DNA from: Eustoma russellianum
Lineage: Eukaryota; Streptophyta; Magnoliopsida; Gentianales; Gentianaceae
NCBI GenBank assembly: GCA_036186865.1
Contig: AP025071.1
Span: forward strand, 18,602,263 to 18,666,262
DNA length: 64,000 nucleotides
Direction: 5' to 3'
Shown: positions 34,531 through 44,946 of the stretch, piece by piece
Numbering within the stretch: position 1 is the first letter of the stretch
Layout of the letters: each line of letters starts with the position of its first letter
Notes under the pieces: model-generated
Databases searched by the model: none
Told to the model about the DNA's origin: nothing
What the model saw: the letters and a program-made list of their open reading frames with translations, nothing else
Program-made: the position numbers and the translations under genes

Positions 34531-37290
34531 TGTAGCGCCCCGCACCCGGACCTCGTCCGAATACGGTGCACCCGCCGTACTTCACTAAGGGAGTATAAAG
34601 CGTCATGCATAACATGCGAAGATCCATAACTTGAGCCATGGACTCCCATGCTAACATTTAACATGGTAGTAAAATTTAGGCAGAATTAAAACTTTTTTTT
34701 TTTAAAATAAACATGCATTACGAAAATACTAAGTCCCCAAAAGTAATAGTCCACAAAACACATCACCGAAATCCCAAGAGTTAAACATAGTTCATAATAC
34801 AAACATAATGGCCGCACAAAAGTCCTTAAGCTTTGCCTTCTTCAGGTTTTCCTCGCCTACGGATATGGCATTCTTGGCTCATTCTCAATCCACTCAATCT
34901 TAGCATTATCTGGCTCTGGAGAAAAATAAAAGTGTGAGTGATAAAAATCACTCAGCAAGAATACAATAAACCACCATGAAATAAATAAAGAATTACAACA
35001 TGAATGTAAAACCCCAAGAACCTCAAATATTAATTCATACCTGATCTTTAATCCTGGATCTTCTTGGCGATATAGCCTAAGCATAATTTTAGGTAATGCT
35101 ATACCAACAATATCTTATTATCCATTAACTGTAGCATACAACATGTCAACGTGTTCATGAGTAACGCAAAATGCAATGCATGATGTCATGCCGTGTCAAA
35201 ACATCATTTTGGTCCCATAAAATAACATGTCAGAAAAAAAGGGTCAGATCAATTAACCCCGGATCTGAACGGGTCCAGAATATGTCATCAGACCAATTAA
35301 CCCCGGGTCTGGGACGGATCCAGAACATAGCATCAGGCCAATTAACCCCAGGCCTGGATCGGGTCCAGAACATATCATCGGACCAATTAACCCCATGTCC
35401 GGAACGGGTCCAGAACTTATCATGTCATCAGACCTATAAACCCCGGGTCTTGAGTCGGGTTAGTCGTATGCTTGGCCGGAAAGGGAATCATAAAGCTTTC
35501 TTTAAAACATGAGACCATAAAAACTTCCATGCATAACGAAAAACATACTTTCTTGAAAAGACTTGCTTGCATACAGAAAATTCATAAAAATCAGATTCAT
35601 GTGGCATATGATCATGCATGAAGTGATATGCAATTCAAGTCATGACATGAATAGTCGTAAGCCTTCCTTATAACATGTCAACAAGCATGGTTTCGGAAAC
35701 TAAAAATTTCCAGATGTTTACTTCATGTTCATCGGGCGGCTAAATTAACCAAACAGGCCCATTTTCATAATCTTTTGTCCTACATGTGTTTAGTGGGGTC
35801 TTATTAACATGTCGTAAAATTTTCGTAACTCTCTAAGACGAATAAAGCCCTTAAATCATTAAATCATTATCAAGTGTACTTGCTGAATTCTGCGGTATAA
35901 TAACCCTTATTACCTTAATTTTTTTTGAGACTTTAAAACCTTAATCATTTGGACCACAACCTGAAAAATATAATAAACTCCATAAGGACTAATATTCATG
36001 GCCCAAACCGTGTGTATACGTCCAAATCCATAAAATTAGGCCTCTTAACTTATTCCCCTGTTCTGTCCAATTTTCCAGCTTTGGTACATTAATATTAAAT
36101 CCACAATAACCCAACCAAAAGATAATAACAAGTTGATTAATTTACATGGTCATGCCCCTCTATGTCTTAGGTGATTGACATAAAATTTCCAGCATAATCC
36201 AATAATTTTAAAAGGTTCATTTAATTATTTTTTTGAAATGGGTCACGTGCTGTTACTGGATTGACCAAATTTACTAAAAATTCTATTGTGATAAAACTAT
36301 AATACGTTTTACAAAAATTCCAACTCACAGACGTCATAAACTTACCAAACTAGCATCCCACCGAACTTTAGCCCATTTTCATATTTCTAAGGTCCATTTT
36401 TAGGTCAAGCAACACGTTACTCATTTCTGCCCTGTTCCAGTGATTTTAGCTGGAGCAGTTTTACCAATTAATTTCTTAAAAATAATCCATAATCTCTTTT
36501 ACCAAAAATCCAGCTCTCATACTTGCTACACACATAAGGTTGTCACCATACCAAAAATCAGCTTAATTTCACATTTCCAAGACCCGTTTTTATGCTATAC
36601 AAATCGTTATATAATTCTGTCAAGTTCCAGAAATTTCAGCTTGATCAGTTTCACCAAATATTTTATTAAAAATAATCCAGAACTTATTTTACCAAAGTTC
36701 CAACTCTCATGCTTTCTAAACCCATAGGGCTATCATCATACCAAAAATCAAATTGTTTGCACGTTAGTAAGGCCCATTTTGAGGTCACACAACACATTGC
36801 TCCATTCTGTCCAGGTCGAGTAGATTTGTGTTTTGTCATCTTTTCATGACTAGTGACCACTAATTATCTTGTGCATATGAAAGAACTTATTAGACACCAC
36901 ATGCACCTTTTCCCTTCATACCCAGCCGTGTGCATGTACCAAGATACCCGTTGTCACATTTAAATTTAAGCACAACCATACTCATATAGTAAATCATCTG
37001 ATATGCAAATTCCACATATCTTAGTGTTCACAAAATATGCTCTTTCTTGTATTTCAAACTCACCATCACATTCACCTCTTTGGCCGAAAGTTATGAGGTG
37101 CCATACACATATTTTACATTATTTCTTTAGGCATGCAACACATTCACATGCTAGTTCATTTTTAATCCTACCAAGTAACCTTGTGAAATTACAACTAGCA
37201 CTTGCATGTCATCTTGATGCTTCTTAAGTTTCATCCAAGAGTTATTCTTGCCTAGACTTACTTGGGTGAACCTTCTTAAGTTTCATCTAA
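34531..37290 (-). repeat. Tekay-type LTR of a second subfamily (copy D), right end deleted
   Basis: It starts TGTAGCGCCCCGCACCCGG, like copies 1 and 2, and shares the early layout: GGTGCACCCGCCGTAC, a conserved block near 34860-34920, and the hairpin array at 35245-35451. The rest is diverged and AT-rich, with repeated phrases such as TACCAAAAATC. The end toward 37290 is fused directly to protease/gag sequence, so the U3 end and most of pol have been deleted. The border is approximate. The ggaat just before it may be half of a target duplication. Confidence 0.75.
35245..35451 (-). repeat. Five covarying stem-loop units in the copy D LTR
   Basis: Units at 35245-35267, 35289-35311, 35334-35356, 35379-35401 and 35429-35451 share the spacer AATTAACCCC (TATAAACCCC in the last). 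Their arms differ but stay complementary: CAGATC/GATCTG, CAGACC/GGTCTG, CAGGCC/GGCCTG, CGGAC/GTCCG, AGACC/GGTCT. The spacing between unit starts is 44-50 bp. The intervening sequence (GGGTCCAGAACATATCAT and variants) is also repeated. Confidence 0.85.
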
Positions 37291-38362
37291 GGTTCTTAGC
37301 AAACTTTCTGGAGATAAATGAGTGGCTGACGCCACTGTCGAACAACACATTTGCAGGTATGCTACGTACTAGGATAGTTCCTGAACCATGCACATTTTAC
37401 TAAGCAATGTAATAGATATGCACAAGTAAAACGTATTGAAGGCATAAAACTTTTAAATCTTACCAGTCACTACGTCTGTCTCTCCTCAACATCCGCATCT
37501 GTCATGACGTGCACCCTTGCATTTGCACATGGCCGCTGGTTCTTTGGCTGTTGTTGCTGTTGTTGCGCTCCTCTTTTTGGGCAATCCTTAATCAGGTGGC
37601 CATCTTTGCCACATCCAAAGCATTTTCCCGTCTTCCATCTACACTCACACATGTGTCTTTCCTGGCACTGTGGGCATACTGGTATACCAGGATGTTGGGG
37701 TGGAGCTTGATTCCTTTGCTGATTGTCTTGGTGCTGCTGGCGGCGCTGATTTTGACCTTGTGGCCTCCCTTGGCGACAGATCCTTTGTAATTCTTTTTGG
37801 CCACTTTTCTGAATTTTTCATTGCCAGTCCCTTGTCTTTCTCTTTTCTGCCCTACATCGTCTCTACGGATTATATCTCTCTCAATCCTATAGCATGTGTC
37901 CAAAAGAGCTCCAAAATTCGCGGAATTTGCATTCACCAACCATGTCCGGATTCTTGGATTCAGCCCTCTTTCAAACTTCAGCATTTTTGTTTCTTCATCA
38001 TTCATGGTAACAGGATGAAATCTCCCTAACGCAATGAACTTATTTGCATACTCTGCTACCGTCATACCAGGCCTTGCTTCAGGGATTCAAACTCATGCCT
38101 CTTTTGTAACTTGGCCGACGCAGGGATATAGAACTTGTGAAACTCTTGCAGGAATATTTCCCAGGCAATCGGTCTGGGCAAAGGATGCAGATTCATCTTC
38201 CACCATTGGTTTACTTCACTGATCAGAAAAGGTCTGATGGCTTGGGCTTTCATCTCGTCTAGGGCTTGAATTAACTCAAAACAGTTTTCGACTTCGTCTA
38301 ACCACTTCTCCGCTGTATCTTGATCTGGCTTTCCCTCAAATGGTGGCACATTAGCTCTCTTT
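37291..38362 (-). pseudogene. gag: Broken gag and protease start of copy D
   Basis: The strand reads a gag core (RANVPPFEGKPDQDTAEKW, NQWWKMNLHPLPRP), then, after a frame change near 38065, MTVAEYANKFIALGRF and RIRTWLVNANSANFGAL. A basic linker, a CCHC knuckle (CFGCGKDGHLIKDC) and, after an intron, the protease start ILVRSIPANVLFDSGVSHSF follow. At least two frameshifts are present. The protease runs into deleted LTR sequence near 37290, and a copia LTR inserted at 38363 removed the gag N-terminus. It is inactive. Confidence 0.85.
37381..37463 (-). other. Predicted 83-bp intron at the gag/protease junction, copy D
   Basis: The donor is ACTG|GTAAGATTTAAAAG and the acceptor is GGTTCAG|GAACTATCC. 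Joining gives VVTG-TILVRS, the canonical form of this junction, in the same phase as copies 1 and 2. The internal sequence is strongly diverged from theirs while both borders are kept, and the donor is closer to the plant consensus. Confidence 0.72.
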
Positions 38363-39469
38363 TGTAGGATCTGCAAGGCACCACTAGAAGGGGGGTTGAA
38401 TAGGTGGTGCGGAAAGTGTGGTTTTTAAAATTTGTTTAAAACTAAACAACTCAACTTCTGAAAACAGATTCTGTTTTTAGGACCAGTTTTAAAACGTCTT
38501 TAAAACCAGGTTATAGGATCCAAAAATTCTGAAAGTCTGAGAGAACTTAGCCTCAGATGTTATGAGGGTTCCCTAAAAATTTCAAATTAAAATTCAACCT
38601 TTAACCTCTTCAAAAACCGTTGGTGATCAGATTGTGCGAATCTGCCAGAAACGGTAGACGGTATTGAAAAATTTATTCCTATTTGTGTGTAAGTCCAAAT
38701 GCTCTGCAAATTTAACCACTAACTCCTTGTATACTATATTTAAGTGGGTTGAAACAGTTTTGCAAAATTCTTTTGGGAAGTAGGTCAATTACAATCAAAG
38801 TCTCAACCTTTGCAAGTCTGAAAATCAGACTGCACTAGTCTCAGAACTTTTGATGTTTGATCGACTTATACTTATCCAAAAGGGTTGAAACTTGTGCCAA
38901 ATTAACCCTAAGACGTGTGGCTATGTTTCTGAAAATTTTCGTGATTTTTGAAAGTCGTTTACTATTTTTACGAACGCAAACAAAAAGCGTAAACTGTGCA
39001 GTAACTGAAAATAAATGCTGAAAGTAAATGGCACCTAAAATTTTATACTGGTTCGGTTATAAACAACCTACTCCAGTCTTCAAGGAACACCTTCCTTGGT
39101 TCACACTAGTCACACATTCGCAATACACCTTACCACAGGGTTGATGGAGTTACACACTAACTCCAACCCTTTACAAACCTTGTACGATGAATATAATTCG
39201 CACGAACACCACCACCTCGCAAGAATGAAGATTGATCACACCTTGATCAATCTTTTACAAAGATATAGAATATGTGGTGGTCTATAACAAGCCTATTCAA
39301 GATTGAAAATATGAATACAATAGGCTTTCAAGAAGAAGAAAGAAAGAAAGAGTAGAAGAAGAGAGGCTAGGCGTTTTGATCACTTGATTTTGCAATGCTT
39401 GTGCTTGTCTTGTTTTTGCTCATCTTCTTTCCTTTTATTGACATGTAGCCGTCCCCTATAGGTATCCTC
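38363..39469 (-). repeat. Partial copia-type LTR, same family as 14857-17953
   Basis: It starts TGTAGGATCTGCAAGGCACC and follows the solo LTR at 14857 closely, including TTTTATACTGGTTCGGTTAT, CAAGGAACACCTTCCTTGG and the ACCACCACCTCGCAAG block. Similarity ends near 39465, where another LTR begins. The G run of the junction is 6 bases here against 11 in the other copy. No gene is present. Confidence 0.8.
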
Positions 39470-40624
39470 TGTTATGCCCTGCACCCTCCGTAGGATAATT
39501 AAAAGACGAAGAAGGAATTAAAGGAGATTAATGATGGTCAATGGTAATGAATTAGGAATTAAGTATGAGATTAATTAGAAATTAATGAGAGATTAAATAT
39601 TAGAATCAAATAGTATTTAATTTTAGATTTAAATAATAAAGGTTTATCTTTTAAGATAAATAAGATAATAGATATAATTTAGAAACACCAAATTTCACCC
39701 TGCCCATATAAAAACTGACAAACGTCAGTTTTCTCATTACGTAGAGAAAACTGACGCAGCCTCCTTTCTTCCCCATACGCGATTTTGAGACCCTGCAGCC
39801 CTAGGAGAAGAAACTCTCCAGAAATCAATCCATTCTCCGTTCGTTCATCAATCCGTTTCTGAGTAATCAAAGGCAAGTAACTTTCTTATAAGTTCCTACA
39901 TTTTGTGAAAGAGAAATGGCCTAGTTTGTTACAAAATTGGATCACCATGCAGTAGTTTCGTTTTGTGATTATTGTATATGATCTATGTGCTTTGGTTTCG
40001 AGTTTTGGCCGATGTATATGAAAAAGCATTCGTTGTTGTTGTTGATTATGTGAAATCCTGCAAATCCCTCTCCCGTGAACCCCTTGTTGTTGTGATTTTG
40101 TTGCTGCGTGGGTTTGAGGGAAAAGGTGGGATTTTTAGGGTTGATGAGGTTGGGAAAAAAGTGCGTACTAGGCTTGGATTTCGGTTGAGATGTGCGTAGC
40201 GTTGAATCTTTAGTATTAAGCGTGAATGATAGCAGGATTAGGCTTGAATGAAATGGGTGGATGGAGATTGGAAACGTTGGCTAAGATCTGCAGAAAATCG
40301 CAGAAGAATTTCTAGAAAAACGCTGGCATCGATCGATCGATGTCAGAGATCGATGTCCTCTGTTGGAATTCGATCGATCGATGTAGGTGAGACTGAGAGA
40401 TCGATGTCCTCTGACGGACATCGATCGATCGATGTATAGGAGGGCTGAGAGATCGATGTGCTCTGTTGGACATCGATCGATCGATGTGAGGGTATGATGT
40501 CACATCGATCGATCGAAGTGAGGGGATGATGTACATCAGTTTTGTGGGAAAATAGAGGGAGAAAGAGGGAAGCTCGGGGAGTCTTCGGGTGACCTTAGAG
40601 ACTTCTTAAGACCTGATTCAAGGT
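39470..40624 (+). repeat. Putative gypsy-type LTR fragment with TATA box and palindrome array
   Basis: It starts TGTTATGCCCTGCACCCTCC, the form expected of a chromovirus LTR beginning. A TATA-like box, TATAAAA, is at 39707-39713. Three overlapping inverted-repeat arms follow (39711-39719, 39724-39735, 39744-39755). A cluster of 16-bp palindromes is at 40327-40518. The right border near 40624 is only where SIRE-like pol begins. I recognise no coding sequence; the short plus-strand frames here carry no known motif. Confidence 0.5.
40327..40518. repeat. Five palindromic CATCGATCGATCGATG units
   Basis: Perfect 16-bp palindromes are at 40327-40342, 40419-40434 and 40471-40486, with near-perfect versions at about 40370-40383 and 40503-40518. 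They are separated by a repeated linker of the type GAGAGATCGATGTCCTCTG. The unit length is roughly 40-52 bp. Confidence 0.85.
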
Positions 40625-42406
40625 AATATTTCTCATACTCATGTTGATACACAAAATGTAGATAATGCATCACACATTCCGGAACATGAGGTTCATGTGA
40701 ATGATGAAGGTTCATCTCTTCCGGAACATGATCATGAGGAAGTTTGAGGAGATGTCTCCAATCTTCCTAGATCTTTTAAGCACAAAAGTTCTCACCCTCA
40801 AGAGTTGGTCATAGGTGATCTAAATAGGGGTATCACCACACGAAGGCAATATAGAGAGAATGCATTTGTCTTTCTTATAGAGCCGAAAAATATTAAAGAT
40901 GCACTTCTTGATGAAAATTGGATCTTGGCTATGCAAGAAGAATTAAACCAATTTGAAAGAAGTGATGTTTGGGAGTTAGTTCCCAAACCACATGATCATC
41001 CTATTATTGGTACGAAATGGGTTTTTCGCAACAAGATGGATGATCAAGGTAATGTCACTAGAAACAAGGCTAGGTTAGTTGCTCAAGGATACCGTCAAGA
41101 AGAAGGTATTGATTTTGATGAGACATTTGCACCCGTAGCACGGCTTGAAGCTATTAGGATGTTGTTAGCATATGCTTGTTATAGGGATTTTAAAATTTAC
41201 CAAATGGATGTTAAATCTGCCTTCTTGAATGGTGTTATTCAAGAGGAAGTGTATGTTGCACAACCTCCCGGGTTTGAATGTCATGATTCACCACATCATG
41301 TCTTCAAACTTAAAAAGGCTCTTTACGGCCTCAAACAAGCTCCAAGAGCTTGATACGAGAGGTTAAGTACTTTTCTTCTTAATAATGGTTTTTCAAGAGG
41401 TAAAGTTGACACTACTTTGTTTATAAAAGAACAAGGTAGGAATCATTTAATTGTTCAAGTATATGTTGATGATATTATTTTTGGTGCTACTAACAATTGT
41501 CTTTGTGAGCAATTTGCTAGTCTTATGCAAGGTGAGTTCGAGATGAGCATGATGGGCGAACTTAACTATTTTCTTGGATTACAAATCAAGCAAACCGAAG
41601 AAGGCGTGTATATTTCCCAAACCAAGTACACAAGAGATTTGCTCAAAAAGTACAACTTTGGTGAAGGAAGAGAGGTAAACACTCCTATGAGCACAAGTGT
41701 CAAGCTTGACAAGGATGAAAAAGGAAAGCATGTCGAGGTAACCTTGTATCGTGACATTATAGGTAGTCTACTTTATTTGACGGCTAGCAGACCCGACATT
41801 TTACATGCAGTATGTTTATGTGCTAGATTTCAAAGTGATCCTAGGGAGATGCATTTTATTGTGGTAAAACGCATCCTTAGATACCTTAGAAGTACTTTGA
41901 AATTTGGTTTATTCTATCCTAAGAATGCATGTTTTGATTTAAGAGGATATTGTGACTCCGATTATGCGGGGAGTCTAGTTGATAGGAAGAGCACCTCCGG
42001 AACTTGTCAGTTTCTCGGAGATTGTCTCGTTTCTTGGTTTTCCAAGAAACAAAATAGTGTGTCTCTTTCTACGGCGGAATCCGAATATGTGTCGGCCGCC
42101 TCGTGTTGTGCACAATTATTATGGATGACAAACACGTTAAATGATTATAACATTCACTTCTCAAAGGTGCCAATTTTGTGTGATAACACGTCTGCTATTA
42201 ATATTGCACAAAATCCCATCCAACATAGTCGGACCAAGCACATTGAAGTGATGTATCATTTCATCCGTGATTGTGTACAAAAGAACTTAGTTAGTGTGGA
42301 ATTCGTTCCTACGCGAGACCAATTGGTGGACATTTTCACAAAACCCTTACTTAGTGATGTTTTTGTATCTATAAGAAGTAGGTTGGGGTTGCTCAACATG
42401 GGTTGA
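40625..42406 (+). pseudogene. pol: Copia Pol: reverse transcriptase and RNase H, one nonsense codon
   Basis: The frame enters before RT and reads the RVT_2 domain: ALLDENWILAMQEELNQFER, GTKWVFRNKMDDQGNVTRNK, YQMDVKSAFLNGVIQEEVYV, KALYGLKQAPRA and YVDDIIFGATN (catalytic YVDD). The copia RNase H follows (CDSDYAGSLVDRKSTSGTCQ, SLSTAESEYVSAA, FVPTRDQLVDIFTKPL). A TGA at 41351-41353 replaces the tryptophan of the QAPRAWY motif; a second TGA-free stretch runs to the natural end at 42406. The upstream protease and integrase are absent. An upstream in-frame stop near 40747 also interrupts the entry region. Confidence 0.9.
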
Positions 42407-42424
42407 TAAAACCCATCTTGAGTT

Positions 42425-42745
42425 TTGAGTACTAAAATTTTAAAAATTTTAAAATTTTCGAAGTCAGAAGACATAAAGCGCTTCATCTCTCTTGCTTCAG
42501 GCATTCGATGTCACATCAAGCGCCTGATGTTAAGGATGTCACTCGTTCGAAGTGACATCAGGTGCTTTATGTTCCTTTACACAGGCGTTCGATGTAGGAT
42601 TAAGCGCTTTATCTGTTTGAGTTCACTCGTTCAAAGTGACATTAAGTGCTCAATCTGCATCTCCACAACGTTCAATGTGACTTTAAGCGCTTCATCCTCT
42701 TTTGTGAAGTCGTTCGAAGTCACATTAGGCGCTTCAACCCTAATT
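42425..42745 (+). repeat. Repeated palindromic motif in the pol/accessory-ORF spacer
   Basis: About seven degenerate units of the form TTCGAAGTGACATCAGGCGCTT occur between pol and the accessory ORF, for example CACATTAGGCGCTTC near 42721 and CGTTCGAAGTGACATCAGG near 42547. The same motif builds the array inside the LTR (48915-49450). The rest of the spacer to 43071 is C/T-rich leader sequence without a gene. Confidence 0.7.
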
Positions 42746-43071
42746 CCTCACTGTCTTGTCCGCCGCCTCTTTAGTTTTCGCACCATTCAAGGACCATCAA
42801 TTTCCTGCCGCCCTTTTTCTCTTCCCCTCTTTCCCACGTCTGCCTCTTCCCTCTTCCCCATTCACTTCATCTTTTCACCTTCTTCCTCAAACCTCTCTCC
42901 CACTCCTCCACTCTCCCATTAATTCTCCCTCCCACCATTACTTCACCATCCTTTCATCTTCCTTCTTCACCTTTAAAAATCCAACCTTTTATTCATTTTT
43001 CTTCACATCTTCAATTCATCCCTGCCTCTATTCCAAAAATCCCTTCTTTTCAAGAATTCTTTTTCTCTCCA

Positions 43072-43743
43072 ATGGCTTCTGCTGGTCCTTCCAAACGCCC
43101 CCGCTCCCAAAAGCAAAAACAAACGGCTGGACAAGGGATTCTTGAGCCGGCTGAAATCAAGGCCATTCGTGAAGGGCTCACCAAGGATAATTTTCCTTGG
43201 TTAAAGAAGTTTGAGCTCGAAATCAAGAAACCTCCACGCTCCATTGACAAAGGTGCCTATGTTTCTTACTACTCCAGCATGCTATTCCAAGAATGGGTAG
43301 CAAATAATCGTCTCATCATCCCTCTGAAACTGCTCAATCTCAGCAATCTTCCAGAGACGAGCACTGCTTTTGAAATTGTTCCCCTGCTGGAACATCAAGG
43401 CTGGACATCTCTTTGGTCCAGACTTGACATGCAAAAATATTCCCGCGAGCACACCCGGCTGTTCTATTCCAATTTGTGGGTCACTCCACAATCTGAGTCC
43501 CAAACTTTTTCCCTCAACACTATTATTGATGGTACTCCTCTCAGCTTCACTGTTCCTGAAATTTGTGAAGTCCTGAGAATCCAGAATGAGGGATTGACTA
43601 ATTTCTCCGTATTTGACTGGAGTAGCAAATACGGCGTCCGTGAGCAGGACGTAAAATTCGATCTGGGGTATTTCTCCTCCAAAAAGACTCAGAACATGCC
43701 ATTGGTGGATCGCATCTTCCTAGCGGTGGTCACCTACTGCATC
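43072..43743 (+). pseudogene. Accessory (env-like position) ORF of the SIRE-like element, N-terminal part
   Basis: The 224 codons begin with a basic stretch (MASAGPSKRPRSQKQKQ), then a domain resembling the putative plant transposon protein domain (VSYYSSMLFQEWVANNRLII, REHTRLFYSNLWVTPQ, FSLNTIIDGTPLSFTVPEIC). I see no signal peptide or membrane segment. The hAT transposon interrupts it after 43743; the reading continues at 47987. Before the insertion the combined frame would have been about 450 codons. SIRE elements carry an ORF at this position, often called env-like. Confidence 0.75.
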
Positions 43744-44946
43744 TAGGCCTGTAAGCAAACCGAGCGGCTCGGTGAGTTCGGCTCGTTCGGATCGAGCTCG
43801 GCTCGAGATCGGCTCGAGTAGTACATAAACGAATCCGAGTCTGAACTACGTTTGTTGTTCGATTATTTTTCGAACGAGCTCGAGTTTGCTCGTGAACAAC
43901 TCGGCTCGATAGGATGTATTTACAAAAATGCCCCTGCCTAATTAAAACACCACCTTCCTTCCTTTCTTCCATTTCCACTTCGCATTTCCTTCCAACCCCA
44001 GAGACCAGCGTCTTCTTCATCGTCCTCCTCCTGACGAATCCTGAGACCTCCGCCGTAGACTGCAAATTAATCTCCCCTGCAGGCTGCTCTCCTACGTACT
44101 CTCCTCAAGTTAGCCCGCCATCGGATTTATTTCTTCCACCCCCGCTGTAGACTGCAAATTGCACCACCAAGGTTTGATTTCTAGGGTTCTGTTAAATAGG
44201 TTATTTTTACTGCGGCCTTTATACATTTTGTGACCTTTTGTTTAGTTGCTTCTGATTTTTGCTTCTGATTGAAGAAACTTGACTCTCTCGGTCTCTCCTC
44301 TCCCCTGCCCGTCCTCCTTTTAGGGTTAGAGATAGGCTAATGCGGTTCTGATTTAGTTGCTTCTGATTTTTGTTAGTGTATAATGCCTTATATGTTGCTT
44401 CTGATTTTTGATACTTACTTCGATATGATTTAGTCAAGCAAATCCTAAGTTTTTTACTTGTTTTGCCATTTTTTTCCATGTCAGGGGATGCTGATTTTTG
44501 TTCATGTCATAATTTATGCCTAAATACTTTATGCCTAATCTTTAATTTGTTCATGTCATAATTTGTTAGTGTCTTTTTCATATCTTGGTCATACTTCTCA
44601 TCATTATGGAAAAATCGAAGGTTCTTATTTTGGTTCTGCTTTATTACCTTGTTCTTTTGCTGAATTAATGTGAGTAGAGTACTACTCTTGTTCATTGATG
44701 TGTAAGCTTCCATTCTCCTTTCAAGAATTTTCAGCAGTTATCATCATGTCTTGATTAAAGCATGTCTGCTTTTCTTGTTCATTTTTTTGGTGGATTCTTA
44801 GTTTATAACTTACCTGAAAATTGACAACGTTTGCATTGCTGTGTAAGCTCTTAGTTGTTATGATTGATGTGTAAGCTCTTAGTTGTTATGCATTGCTGTT
44901 TTGCACTATTAATCGGTTTGGCGCTGTTTTTACCGATTACATAATC

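Noticed and set aside
40327..40518. CRISPR-like array
   Set aside because: The units are self-complementary, the spacers are themselves repeated, no cas genes exist, and the sequence is from a plant.
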